From Tigriopus japonicus (lineage: Eukaryota; Arthropoda; Copepoda; Harpacticoida; Harpacticidae), in NCBI GenBank assembly GCA_010645155.1, contig CM021319.1, positions 5,765,333 through 5,829,332 on the forward strand: DNA of 64,000 nucleotides. The letters are read 5' to 3'. Below the pieces are notes generated by a model. It searched no databases and was not told the origin of the DNA. It was given only the letters and a program-made list of their open reading frames with translations. Made by a program: the position numbers and the translations under genes. How positions within the stretch are numbered: the stretch's first letter is position 1; the number at the start of each line of letters is the position of its first letter. This document shows positions 21,050 through 33,700 of this stretch, piece by piece.

Positions 21050-22840
21050 CAATTAGCTCTGAAATTAACAAGTGGCAAAATGAGTGCTGTTGCAGAGAAT
21101 GATCAAAATTGCAAAAGAGAAATATTAGATTTGATTCAAGCAATGAGTTCAGTGGAGAATATAAATGTGTTTTAAGTTTTAATACATTGTTATCAAAATA
21201 ACTGAAATCAAACAAAAATAATCTGACTGATATTCAGTCGTCCTTAATTGTGCTTGGTACATAACATTTCTTTGGAATTGAGTGGAAAATGGATTTTGAG
21301 TGCTAAAATATTTTATCAATTTTGACTGAAATTAAACAAAAATAATCAATCAGATTGATTTGCAGTTTAGATCAATTTTGTTTTGTAAGTAAACATTTCA
21401 ACGTGTATTTAAAGTACCAACCAAAATAGCTTTCCCTGCAAATTGCAAAGACAATTACTCAATTTTGTTGTATTTATAAATAAAGGAAACAAAGTCTTAA
21501 GGTTAAGGTTTTAAGGCTTCCATGTAAAAGACCAGCTTTTAGAAATGGCAATCTTCTAGAGAAAAAGAATTATCTTCATGAGAGGATAAGCATGTGAAGT
21601 TCAGCATCATCAAACATGGTTAAGAGTCAAAAAACATAATTTAAAGCACAATGGTCAATTTAAACTATGAGACTATTTTGACTATGTACTTGTGATGGTT
21701 TGAACCAATGAAACACTTGCAGCAATGTACATTTAACTTAGTGGAAAACAATATCAATGAAGCATTTCAAGACAAGATCGCCCTCTGTTCTATGAGTACC
21801 CATTAGAATCATGTTCAAAGATAAAGTTAAGGTCAAGTTTAGTCCATTTTAGAAACATCTTTACATGATCATAGTTTGGAAGGCTCTTGCCATGAAGTAA
21901 ACCAAAAGATATTTTAACATATGTCCTACACACTGAAAAATTATCTTTACTAACAGTGTAACAACTTACATTGTAGTAAGCCCGAAGTGTCAACTATACA
22001 CCTTTACAATATAGTACTGTAAGTTACTTATAGACCATTTGTGTATGAAAGGTTCAACCAGTCATGAACTAGGAACTCTGACATGTTCTTTGTGTTTGAA
22101 AAGAAATATTTCATTCACTATGTTAAAGAATTCTTTGGGTAGTTAATTTGCTTTTAGATCGGCCTGCTCCCGGTCAGGCAAAATCAAATCTGGCTTCCGA
22201 CCAACGTCCATATCTCCAGAGGTCCATGCCTAGTCACTTATTTTGGTATTGATGAAGATCACATAGATCTAGCAGAAATAAAATTAGGTGATGTGTTTGA
22301 AGTGATGGTAGGTTTCAATTCCTGGATGTAGATAGTTCTTCTGAAGTTATAGAATTCCTGAACAGGACATAGGAAGTTCGTTTTCATATTTTCTTATTGT
22401 TTTCTTCTGTTTACAGACAAGGCTCAAGATCAACTTGTACTTTGGTTTATTTAAAGAGCTCAGGTGTTGGTTTATAATTAGAGCAATCATTAAATATTTC
22501 CTCCTCAGAATGGTAGCCCAAAAATATAAATAATATTTCGTTAGAAAAACATTAAAACTTAAAAGAAACTCTCTAAAGCACACCTACCTCTCCAAAGTTG
22601 GCAAGGCATCTTTGGCAAAAAAATGTATTTCTTCTTCAAAATTTTAATGAATTGGCAATGACGTCAACACAGGGAAAAAGGTAATGTAAAGAATAAATAA
22701 CAAAAAACCCTTTCATGCAAGTCTTTTTTCAAGCAATGTTCACAATAAACTTATTGTCCAAGATTTGGCAAAGTATTGTCCCCCAAGATTATATTACTTT
22801 TGCAAGTGGGATCTACAATTTTCCATACTTTTATTTAGTA
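21050..22840. other. AT-rich intergenic, no gene seen
   Basis: Stop-dense in all frames apart from short chance ORFs. Possible diverged repeats, including an ACTGAAATCAAACAAAAATA block repeated near 21,200 and 21,325. Nothing else is supported. Confidence 0.5.
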
Positions 22841-22846
22841 CTTTTT

Positions 22847-22975
22847 AGTACTTTTTGGGTTTTTGAGTCGTTAAAATTACAGCATTTTTGAAAAGTAGTG
22901 GCATTACACTTACTTTTTCGAAAAAAGGAAGGAATTACTGTACTTTCGTTGCTTGTAATATCTTCACAATTGCCG
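22847..22975 (+). mobile_element. Short dispersed element, 'empty' form
   Basis: About 130 bp from AGTACTTTTTGGGTTTTT to TTGTAATATCTTCACAATTG. It matches 61,571-61,659 on its left half and 62,339-62,380 on its right half, where another element splits the copy. Both ends contain GTTAMAATTACAG/CTTGTAAT-type inverted sequence. Confidence 0.65.
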
Positions 22976-23274
22976 TTCATTCTACCCAATATATCATCTT
23001 TTCCATTGAGCACTTTTGTGAGGTTGATATCAAGTCTTCAAAGAGTTCAAATTGAAAATTAAGTTATGAAAGCACTTTCAAACCAAATTAGAAGCTAAAT
23101 TCTCCTTGTACTAGATAGTTAACCGTGACTTTCGTCCTTAAATTAGCTTCGAATCTAACTTCCCATAAGATTCTAGATCCATGGGTATTAATGGTATCCC
23201 ATTGTCATTACATTACGCTCTTTATTTCCAATCAAAACATTTGGTAACCGCTACTGGACTAAGGATTTTGAGAT

Positions 23275-26200
23275 TCAGTCGTGCTTGAAAGTGTTTCGGG
23301 CATGGAGGATCTCAGTCTCCTTTCTCAATTTCCGCACCGCGGCTTGGATGACATCCGTGATGACTTGTCGCCTCTCTTGGGCATCGGCATTGCGGGAATC
23401 AAGCTCATGGATGATGGGCTCTAATTCCACGGGCTCGCCCACGTTGATGGTGACCTTTTTCCCGAATCGCGGAATGTAGGGCTCGGAATTGGGCAGGATC
23501 TCATCCATACCGTAATGGTAAATGGGTATGACGATGGGTAGGACCTTGCAATCCGAGATCAAACGCCCAACTCCCCACTTGAGACGGAGATCTATGTGTT
23601 TCGTGACATTGACTTTCCCCTCGGGATATAAATGAACCCATCGACCTTCGTTGAGCCGATCCACGCAAAAATCCATTCCTTCCTGATAAATGATAATATT
23701 ATAGCGTAATGTTTAGTAAAGTTCGCACTCAATTTTAAGAAGGGGAAAGGAATAGTTGGGGGAAAAAGGAACTCTACCTGGAACACTCCGCCACCACGGA
23801 CAATCGGGATACTTTTTCCGAGGGCGAAGAAGTTGCTGAGAAAGCGATTGGTAAAGCAGATGTCATGGGCAGCCAAGGCCCATCGCATGAGGTAAGAGTT
23901 GGTGAGGTGTTTGAAATCAAGCATGCCTAAAGAGATTGTAATGAGTATTTGTCAGAGAATGAGAAATGCAGGGGGAGGTTTGAGTGATCTCTTCAAAAAT
24001 CTTATTGCGGGAGGATGAAAGAAGAGAAAAGGCTTGTTCATCAATGTAAGAATCTGGGCAGTGGAAGGGTTTTCGCATTTTACATACTGCCTTTATGACT
24101 TAGATGCTATGAAAAATGTCGAATTGCAAGTTTGGACATGTTTACTCTGTTTTGCAAGAAAATGCAAATTTTATTCTCTTAATTAAAAAATAGCAAGCAC
24201 CTCAAAAGACTTTTGATATTGAAGAGTAACAAGCACAAAACACGACATTTTCTTTGGTACCTTAATGGTTTTGGAGTTTGACCATACAAATCAGTGCTTG
24301 TACTAGCAAACTTGACATGTAATTGATTTAACAATTGTAGTAATCGAAAAGGGTTGTGATACTTGCTGGTTATTGAAATAGAATATATTTCTCAGTATTT
24401 GGGTTCTTTATGTATTTTGTATGGATGTAGAATGTATTTTGGGTTCATTATGGGAAAGCTCTATTGAAAAATGGTTTATTCATTTATTTTCCTCAATTTA
24501 CCGAAGTGCATGTGAAAGATTCTACGCTCATTCAATGGAACAGTTCATTGTTATGATGTAACAACAAATGAACTTTGCAAGCCTCATTAAATACCATTAA
24601 AAAAGGGATTCCTTAGAACCTACTTTTTGTGCAATTTCTAGTGCATTTTTTGCCGTTTTTTGTGCAATTTGTCCTTCTTTTTGTGCAATAAAATGACATC
24701 CTTGTTAATGAAAGTAAGTAAGGAAAAAAAACTAAAGTCAACTGTCTTACCTGCAAGTTATCAAGGGACCTCTAAGGACAAACTTCAACTGTTGAAAATT
24801 TGTGAATCTCTGTTCAGTTAAAAAAATATGTCATTGTCCGAGAACTTTTTGAGTTACGTACACACGGTCCTTGGGACATATAAATCTTCTGATATCAACT
24901 CAATATTGTCTCAATATATACTCAATATACAACTCAAAGTTGTATTGTAATACAAGTCATTGTATTACAGGAGGCAAGTGAAACAATAAAGAAGAGCTTT
25001 GATTTACATTTTTTTATGTGAAGGCTATTTGTAAGTATGAGCATATTTTCAATCCAGAGTCAAAAACACAAAGTTAGCCTGAGAAAAAATGATAAGCATA
25101 AGCCCCCCATACCAAGTCAAATATGTTATAGAGCTAGCTAGATACGTACATGAAGTCTTAAAAAGGGTTCAGAGTTCTTTACAACTGAAATTTAATCATA
25201 TCTGCCAAAGTATATTTTTCTCTGACGTGTTTTTGAGCTTTTGAAAATCTTTTTTTTCCGATGCACCATAAATTTTTGGACACCCCATAGTTTAGATTAA
25301 CACCGTGGCGAAAATGTACCCTTTTCGGTTTTTATCTGACCTCTCTCTTGGTTTTTCTTTCTCTTTCTACAAATACCTTTCATACATTCCAAAGGGTCCT
25401 GAATGGTTCCGAACAATAAACAATACAAAAAGTATAATCTGTGCACCGAGCATACCTGATGACTAGGGACGGGCAGAAAGTGCAAATAATCTTACCCTTT
25501 TAGTTATCAAAAGTTGCAAAAAAATGTGCCCAAAAGTGCAAAACAAAGTGCAGAAAAATATTGAAAGTGCAAATAAATGTCAAAAAAGAGCAAATAAATG
25601 TCGAAGAAAGAGCAAATAAATGTCAAAAAGAGCAAAGAAGTGACAAAAAAGAGCAAATAACTTGCATTTGGACTTAAAACGTCATTCATGGAGTACCCAC
25701 GGCTCCTAATTGAGCAGGAGAAGTCATTTACAAGTTCTAAAGACATTTGAGACTAGTTTGAGGTGAAGAGAAAATGCCCCACAAGTACTATAGAGTTCTA
25801 TTAATTAGGTCACTAGCAAAAAGGATGTAAAGTCATGAAAAATACTCTAGTCAAAAATCTTCTGAATTTTTCATTCCTAAGGTAGTCTCGTGGATGTATG
25901 TACCTAAAATATTGTCAAAATATATTTAGCAATTGTTTTAAATGGCTTTACATCATTACGTTGTCGTCCTTCAAGTTGTTCAAAAATAGACATTGATAAT
26001 TGAACAGAAAAATACCCACGGGTGCCTAACAATTGCATCAAGAAAATAGTCATAAATGTGTTTTAAGCATGGTTTTAGTGACATTACTTCAATATTTGGC
26101 CCATGGCCTAATTACCAGAACTCAATTTCAAATGTAGCATTCATTGTCTCATCACATCAAAACTGTTCTCAAATACTTTAGGAACTTAAAAGCAATATCT

Positions 26201-27323
26201 CCAAGTCAATTAAACAATGTGTACTGCTACATTGATGTATCCTTAGCTTGGTTATTTTAAGTTTATAACGGCCTTTTTTAGAAGTAGCAATCTTTGTAGG
26301 CGGCAAACCTAATTCTGCAATCTATATTGTTTGTAGATCCTTCCTTTACCATAACATGAGTTTCTTTAGGTTTGCTTTTTGTTGGTTGCATGCAATGAGA
26401 TTCTTTTGTCTATTCTTTAGTTTAGTAAACAGGATGTTATAGTTAAAGCCAAGATGGTGAATGAAGTGTGAGGTTTGCGTCTGAAATGCACATATTTCTT
26501 CAAGGTGCTAAGAATGGTTGATTGCAAATGCAAGCTTTTTCGACTAGTTCAAAATTTGTTCTTCTTGAAACTAAAAATTCTTTTAAAGCCACTACATTTT
26601 CTTAAATAATTGTCAATTTTGGCCAAAAACGTAAATAAAAAGTGCAAATAAAGGTGAAAAGTGCAAAAGTGCAGAAAAATGGGTTTATGTTACCAAAAAT
26701 CTTTTTACACTATTTGCCCGTCCCTACTGATGACAGATCTTGATATTGTGTAACGTGAAGAATATCTTGTTTGGTGTTGAATCTACATTTTCGAACCATT
26801 ACGCGCACCTCCACTCAGTAATATAAAATATGTGCAAATTTCTTAGAAGAGCCCCTCAAGAAAGAGCATACTTTGAGCACCCCTAAATGTTCACGAAGCA
26901 ATCTTATCATTAATTTGAGAATTTGTTAATAGGCGTATTTCAAAGGTGTGCATTACCTGATAGATAAAAGTCAACTCAGGAATCTGCAAGGGTTTCTCAA
27001 ATGATATTGATGTTTCTGTCTGTTTTAGCCTGTTCCCATTGCTTTAAAATAAATCCTTGAATTAGCCTATTCTAGCAAGTTTTTGCTCTTGCACTTCAAG
27101 ACCACATATTTGTGGATTCTCGATCTCATCGAATCAAAACCAGGATATTAATCTGAATGGTCTTCGCTCAGAACTACACCCGAGGTCTTCTGATTACCCC
27201 ATATCAGTGGTTCATCCATGCAGGAATGGTGGTTAGCCACGGTGATGACGGGTACTTCTTTGGGACGATCCTCCAGAACCTGAATAAGCCGTTCGCGGTT
27301 GTGGATCCATACTGTGTTGAAAT
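23275..27323 (-). CDS. TAZ: Tafazzin (cardiolipin transacylase), first exon not found
   Basis: A mitochondrial phospholipid-lysophospholipid transacylase that remodels cardiolipin. Three exons join in frame on the minus strand: 27,323-27,198, 23,926-23,778 and 23,682-23,275. The introns are 3,271 bp and 95 bp with GT-AG ends. Evidence: HX4D in 'VANHHSCMDEPLIWG', 'LMRWALAAHDICFT', 'IPIVRGGGVFQ', 'WVHLYPEGKVN' and 'PIYHYGMDEILP'. These give ~226 residues against ~260-290 for the family. The missing ~50 N-terminal residues would lie before 'FNTVWIHNRERL', where TTGTTTGCAG marks a splice acceptor (ending 27,324). No in-frame ATG exists upstream, so the first exon lies further away, possibly beyond the CP2 gene. 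The long intron is swollen by transposons. Confidence 0.93.
23950..24190 (+). mobile_element. Single-arm copy of the 61.66-62.34 kb element
   Basis: Starts GAATGAGAAATGCAGGGGGAGG and stays ~88% similar by eye to 61,655-61,880 through ATGCAAATTTTATTCTCTT. It sits just inside the long tafazzin intron. The second inverted arm is absent here. Confidence 0.75.
24191..25455. repeat. Repeat-rich part of tafazzin intron
   Basis: Contains 24,752-24,855, a direct copy (about 88% by eye) of 905-1,008, and TTTTTGTGCAATTT motifs repeated near 24,625-24,690. The rest is AT-rich with no coding signal. Confidence 0.6.
25464..26726. mobile_element. 1.26-kb non-autonomous hAT-type transposon
   Basis: Ends TAGGGACGGGCA at the left and TGCCCGTCCCTA at the right, a 12-bp perfect terminal inverted repeat. 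It is flanked by CTGATGAC at 25,456-25,463 and 26,727-26,734, an 8-bp duplication fitting nTnnnnAn. The subterminal regions at both ends carry many AGTGCAAA/GAGCAAATAAATGTC motifs, typical of transposase-binding arrays. No transposase ORF is present. It lies in tafazzin intron 23,927-27,197. Confidence 0.9.
25508..25672 (+). repeat. Subterminal GTGCAAA / AGAGCAAATAAATGTC array
   Basis: About ten degenerate copies of RAGTGCAAA or AGAGCAAATAAATGTCAAAA in tandem inside the hAT-type element. A smaller cluster (26,638-26,678) is at its other end. Confidence 0.75.
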
Positions 27324-27344
27324 CTGCAAACAAGCGATGTCTTA

Positions 27345-27683
27345 GTTCACGCTGGAGTCTCTCAACCCATTTTTTCTAGCTTCCCTAGGATTTCGACGCA
27401 GAAATGAAACAAGATCACCAAGCTTAATTAGGTCAGTTCAGAGATTGTACTTTCACATCGTGGTTCACAGTCGTGGCTATATTAGACATAGTAGTACAGC
27501 TCAAATGGGTGTCATCGCAAAAATATGTGTAATGGGAGTATATAATTTTTGGGCAAAGAAGTAGAATAAGAATGGATCTGCATGAGAAGCATTCGGTGTT
27601 CACGAACAAAATATCTTGTTGAGACAGAGGACAGAACGTACGTAGACCAAGGAGGCGCAAACAACACTCAAACACGCTTGATT
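27345..27683. other. Between CP2 3' end and tafazzin exon
   Basis: Should hold the CP2 3' UTR and intronic or 5' sequence of tafazzin. I looked for a tafazzin first exon with an ATG and donor in phase and found none. Confidence 0.5.
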
Positions 27684-30600
27684 TCACTTGTGCGAATTCG
27701 ACGTCGAGGACGCCGCTGAAGTAGGAGGAGGAGCAGATTGTTGATGAGAAATGTGCTGCGGATTGTTCGAACGGGACTGCGACGGATGGTGATGATGTTG
27801 ACTCAGGGACGAGGAATGGATTTGGTTGGATCCACGCATAGAATATTCTCCCTCCGCCATTGCCGAAGACCCGTTGTAGTAGAGATCGCGTTTGTCCATC
27901 CTGTCCAATGATCCGGTGACGTTCTCAAAGATCACTTCACATTCGTGATCGTTGGTCCGGATTGTAAAATGCATTACCGTTTCTGGTTTAAAGTACTCGA
28001 TTAAGGAGTCGGTTAAGCCAACCAAGATCCCACGGGGACCAAACAGGAAGGCCTTGGCAAACACGTTGTGTTCCACGCCGATCATGTTGCAAAATCGGAG
28101 CATCATTTCCCGGACAGTCAACTCCTCCAAAAAGAGGGCGTGATACTCGTTGGATCCCTTTTCTGCGACGTACAAAGAGGTTCGAGGAGCAACAGGAGTC
28201 ATGTGCAAGTCGTTGAAGAGGCGAATACCCTCAGTGGTGCCACAAATATCCATTAGCTCTTCTCGCATCAATCGCATCATATCGCGACCGTTGAAGTTTT
28301 TGAAATTGCCGATATAATTGTTGTAGCGATTCTTACTGAGCCATTGCATCACACCCTCACAAGAGGCATGCACGGAGAGTGCATTCTTGCAATGAGATGT
28401 TTTATCCACCAAAGTGGAGGCCCCTTCGAGACATTCGGCCTGAGTCTCAGTCATATCAGAAGGGGACGGTTCGCCGGCCACCATGGAATTGGAAGGCGGA
28501 CCAGAGCCTTCTTTCATATTAACCGTGCCAGTGGGAGAGGCGGATCTTGAAGCCGAGGACGGAGGTACATAAATATTCTCCACACTAAGCTCATTGAGCA
28601 CAGTGCAGTCGTACGAGGGAGCAAACTTCTCCTGCTCTGTTTGTGGCCGTTTACTGATCTTGTCTCGATCCTGTTTATGTTTGCGGTCGGCTCCTTTTAG
28701 CTTAAACACTTGGAGAATGCAGCCCGCAGCGTGAAGTCGAACATCACCTTCCGGGTCAAATGTTTCCACTTGAAGCCGAAATGGCACACCTTTCTCTCCA
28801 CCGTGCTTTTTGGGCGTGAATTCAGTGCTTATGCAATTTACTTTGATAAAGATCCCAGTCTCTCGAGTGGGATCCCACTTGAAGCTGACAGCATTAAGTT
28901 GCATGGAATCCTGCTCCGGTTCGATAGCTCCGAAGCTCAGAGGCAAATCGATCTCGAGGATACGTTCTCCTGGGTGAGAGTTCTTCCATTCCAAGATCTG
29001 TTCGGCCTCCATGTACTGAAGACGACGTTCATGGAAACAAATTCGCATCACGCATTTGAGGTTCTTCCGTCTGAATGCGGACAAATCGCCCAGCTTCTTC
29101 AACCTTAATTCATAGGCTTGTCCCTGATTCAGATAGGTGATGGACGGCTCGTTTAGTTTTGTGGCAAGAGACGTGGAGGCCGCCAAGATGTACTGAAATC
29201 GATTCATATCTTCTCCCTGTGCCATGGTGTCGTTCAGATTTTCGAATTTTTCGATCTTGGTAACGTGAATGTTGGACGAGGACACGGAGGTGGGGATACC
29301 ATTGGAGGGGGCCATGGCTGGATGAGGGATCGTACCGGTGAACTTGGTGTTCTGCAGTGGCAAAATGACTTTCTGACTTCGCCCCGAGGTGCTGTTTCGT
29401 CTCTCTAGGGAGCTCTTGGTTGCGCTGGGCAGTCTTTGCGATAGCATGCTCGATGCCGCCAGATTTGGATTCGAACTACTCAAATTGGACCCCGAACTTG
29501 AGTTGGATCCACCTCCAACTGCGCCCGCATTAGTCTGGGATGCGAATTTGCCAAACGCACTCATATTCTTATCACCTCCTTCAGTTTTTAATATGACATG
29601 AGGGGTACCATCTCGGGATCCATCGCNNNNNNNNNNNNNNNNNNNNNNNNNNNNNNNNNNNNNNNNNNNNNNNNNNNNNNNNNNNNNNNNNNNNNNNNNN
29701 NNNNNNNNNNNNNNNNNNNNNNNNNNNNNNNNNNNNNNNNNNNNNNATCACCTCCTTCAGTTTTCAATATGACATGAGGCGTACCATCTCGGGATCCATC
29801 GCGTGACACTGACCCCGTGAAGGTTTTGGGCCCGTTCACGACGATCTCACCGTCATCTGGACTATCCGGCAAATGCGCCTCATCGTTGGACAAGTCTAAC
29901 GCGCCAAAGTTTTGAGGTGCTCTGCTGTTGGAACCTGAGCTAGGCTCTTCCTTGAATCGTCCAGGTGGGCTGTGTTCGCCGTGATGATCACCTTTGAAGA
30001 TATGGCTGCTACTGATGCTGAGATTAGGCAAGGCCAAAAGAGCCTCACTCATAGAGTAATTTGCACTGGATATGTCCACGCCTAAGCCGGAAAGACTATC
30101 TTCGAAATTGGTGGCCAGATTGTCGTCAATGTCGGAAATAATTTGAGCGTTGCTAGGGGAGAGCGGAATTTTTCGATGAGGCGTGGAATGGTGTCCGGAG
30201 GCCCCCAAGTGACCTCCCTCACTGTACTGATGGTGATGATGATCCTCTTCGTCGGCATAACCCGATTGGCTGCATTGAGGCGTATGGAGAGCGAACTCAT
30301 GTTCATCATCATCATTGGAACCTCGTCGCAGATAGGGAGGTCGCATGTTGACGTTGTGCTTGCCACCACCCAAAGTACCACCTTGCTCCAAGAACTTTCG
30401 TTTACGACTGGCCAGAATCGATACGGATGGGACTCCCATCATGCCACTAGCTCCGTTGCTTAAGTGCATCGCGCTGAGGAAGGAGAACAGATCCGAATCT
30501 TGGCTGTGGGAATTATGGGACCCCGAAGGTCCAGCGGCGCCATTTCCCGGAGATGATCCCAAGGCCGGGGACAAGTCCTCTTTGTCTTTGGGCCCCCCCG

Positions 30601-30709
30601 GTCCCTGGTTTGTACCCATGTTTGATGGGGACGAAGAAGAGGTTTTCGAGTGGCTACTCGGCGATGACCCTTTTCTGTTGACTGCGGGGGAGACTGATGA
30701 AGAGGACAT
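27684..30709 (-). CDS. gem: CP2/LSF (TFCP2, Gemini) transcription factor, split by an assembly gap
   Basis: DNA-binding regulator of the CP2 branch of the Grainyhead family. The start is the ATG at 30,709 (MSSSSVSPAVNRKG) and the stop is at 27,684, with a 120-bp N gap at 29,627-29,746. The two gap edges repeat the same 56 bp, and reading through one copy keeps a single frame. The true protein is therefore probably ~949 aa and intronless. The first ~420 residues are low-complexity Ser/Gly/His-rich. The CP2 DNA-binding domain follows (about 435-640: 'LEIDLPLSFGAIEPEQDSMQ', 'VSFKWDPTRE', 'KKHGGEKGVPFRLQVETF'), then a SAM-like domain (about 728-785: 'VMQWLSKNRYNNYIGNFKNF') and a ubiquitin-like dimerisation region. 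The C-terminus is a His/Ser/Gln tail. Vertebrate TFCP2 is ~500 aa, so the N-terminal extension is long. Confidence 0.92.
29627..29746. other. Assembly gap (120 N), probably artefactual
   Basis: Flanks 29,571-29,626 and 29,747-29,802 are the same 56 bp with two mismatches, both silent in the CP2 reading frame (TTA/TTG Leu; ACC/ACG Thr). This fits two overlapping contig ends from different haplotypes that were not merged. Confidence 0.85.
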
Positions 30710-30719
30710 GATGAAGGCG

Positions 30720-33700
30720 GGCGAAACAGGTCGACGGCCTAATGGGGAGGCATGAGGGACTGCGACACTAGTCAATATCAATCGGGGCCACTCACTCCCA
30801 ATAGTGAGCTAATCGCTCTGGGTGAGTTCGTTGCCCCAAGTGCTCTTCTGATAACTCAAACAAATCAAACGATCAACCCCACTGTGTGGGAGGTGATGAA
30901 ACAGCGATGCTGGCTAGCGTGGGTTGTCGGTTATGAATTTCTCGTCACTCTCGGCCAAGACAGGGGAGCGCAAAAGCCGCTTGACCACTTCAGGGTGGAC
31001 CGGACTAGGTGATAGACCACTCACTCAGTTGTCAGTCAGTCAGTCGATCCCTTCCCAATCACTAGCTCACGCACTTCTTTCGCCGTGCCTCCTCCTCCTC
31101 CGCCTCCTCCTGGGATTAGGAGTTGTCTCTCTGAGAACGACATACGCACACAAACAGATACATAAACAGGTCGTGGCGACGACGTTGACGTCGAGATCGT
31201 CACGAATCTTCCGCTCGGAAACTAGCCAACCACTATTACCACTCTAATAGCATCATCATCATTAGCATCATCTTTATCATCAATCGTTAGGTCATAATCC
31301 GCTCCAACTACTCTTGGGAGTCCAACGCATCTCATTCACTAGGTAACACACACGGATTGGTCAAGAAACGACCCATTAGCAGCTCAGAGGATACGTACAG
31401 CGAAGGAAGAGTCGAGATAGCACGCCCACCGACGACACGGTCAAGGCCGACACGCCTTGCCAGACACGCGTGGACTCACTCGGACGAGGTGAGGTCAAAT
31501 CAGCCGGGAACAGGTGTCGGCAAGAGTACAGATGAGCCGCCGTTGTTTTTGTTGTTGATGTCGAAGCCTTGTCAGTCCCGGGAGGCACAACCTCACTACG
31601 CCCGTCCCGATTGGGACCCGGAGAGCTCATGGGCAACCTGCAACGGGACACCACATTCCGGATCAACGCTCACAACGATGGACCGCCCAGGACTCTGTCT
31701 GAGTGGTGACAAGCGACAATCCAATCAGCAAAAAACAAGAACGGGTTGGAATGCGGGCGGGCCAGGGCAAAATAGGAGGGAGTCGGGGAGCTACTTAGGA
31801 CTATAGTGAGCGAGTGAGCAATCAGGAAGGAAGGAACGAACGAAGGAAGGAAGAGGGATCACTTACGTACGTACGTACCTTGTCAACGTACGTACTTCAG
31901 TCAGGACTCGATCACTCGATAGAAAATCAGTTAGTTCGTCCGTTTATTCATACGACACTCACTCGTTGATGGCCGTCGTTGTGGTTGTTGTTGTTGGTGG
32001 TGCTCCTGTGGTTGTTGTGGTGGTAGCCAGCCAGGAGCTCCGATTAGAGTATTCAGGCAGAGACACGATCGAGCGAAGATCGACTTACTAGCTGGCTGAC
32101 TGACTGGCTAGGTAGCTTGCTCGATAGCTTACTACTTCTCCTCAGAAAAACGAGTAGAGGGCAGCTCGACGACTTGACAACAAAGACGCAAAAGAGGAGC
32201 GAACAAGCGAGCAAGCAAGCATGGATGGATGGATGGATAGCAGAGAGAGGACCACGTCCAAAACGAGCCACCAACAGAAAGGGTCAATGGAGGACGAAGG
32301 CCACCGGATCGAGAGGCGGGGACAATGCGGGTCCAATCAGGAAGGCCTCAGGCAGGGATGCCACCCGTTGTCACTGCGGCTACGAGCGTGTCAATTGGGT
32401 TTCTCTAGGGTTTCTTTGTGGCTTTCTGGCTCTGCTGGAGGAATATGTATGATGTATGTATTGTGTGTACTGCTGCACGTCGTTCGAGGTATTGAGTATG
32501 CGCTCCCTCGTTCGTTTAGGCACGCCCGGCCTCGCGTACTCCATCCTTGCTCGCACTCGTCGTCTACACACACACTACAAACAGGCTAGCTATTTTTTTC
32601 TGACCAATTTTAGGCCCAAAGAAATGGCGTTCTTGAGTCAAGCTGGCTATGATGCTAATCATCATGTTCCTCGGGGGCCGAGCTAGTCATAATTGTACTT
32701 TTAAAATCAGGTTCCACCTGTCATGGTGCACATTGAGTAAGGATTCGAATTCTTTTAGTTTATGCGTGTAATTTTAGGATCATTAATATCAAGCCAAATA
32801 GCGCGGCTTGGTCGTCCAAACTGGCTAGCCTGAAAGGCCTGATTTTCTTGCCTTTTCTGCCATTGGAGCGAGCAAGTTTTCGAACATGGCGGAGGGCCAA
32901 TGACGATTGTAATGTAGAGATTGTCCCCTGTATGCATGCACTGGAGACACGCCAAGCGCCGCCAGATTCGGTCACGGACAACAAACTCGTTCTCCGAGTT
33001 CCCATTGTCCATGTGACGAATGTCAGGTGGGTGGGTGGACACGGTTTAAAACGTCGAAAAGCGGGATCTTCGCGTCTCTCGACCCGTGACTTACTCGGTT
33101 TGGCTACTGGAGAAAAAGATGAATATGCCTCTGAGCACTCGCTACGCGGGCACCCTGTTGTTAGGTTGTTACTAATGTAAATGTCAGATGGATGGAGGAG
33201 AGTGGACTACTTTTTTGTGGTCTTCTCTATTTTTTGTTCTTGACTCTTGATGATCGAGCTTGGCACAAACAGGCCCGATTGTTTCTCAAGTGCTTATCGG
33301 AAAAAGGGCGGATGAATCATCGGATCAATGCTGGAGTTGGCCGAGCGAATCGTCGCCATAACCTTCCTTCATGCAGGTTTTTGGATCAAAAGATTAGGGT
33401 TGCGCTGCCTCCGCATCCAACATCCAATAAATAAATACCTGTCTTTTTGGCACAATGTCGTGAGATGACACGGCGTCATTAGCCTCTAATGCATGTGGTG
33501 CACAAGGTTAAAAGCCATCATCATGAGAGAGTCCTAGTAAGCTCAATAACTAACAGGTTTTCTTCGGGGCGAGTTTATGGACCATCACAACTACCACATT
33601 TATTCAGAACGCACGATCGTGATAAGCCCTAATCCTGTCACGTCACATGTTAAAACAACATACTACCATGTTTATTGGGGGTCTAAGTCTCATTTAATGA

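Noticed and set aside
25508..25672. CRISPR-like regular repeats
   Set aside because: Degenerate AT-rich tandem motifs with irregular spacing inside a hAT-type element of a eukaryote.
32755..33180. Opposed ORFs of 95 and 110 codons
   Set aside because: They overlap on opposite strands, neither shows a domain, signal or splice sites, and at most one could be real.
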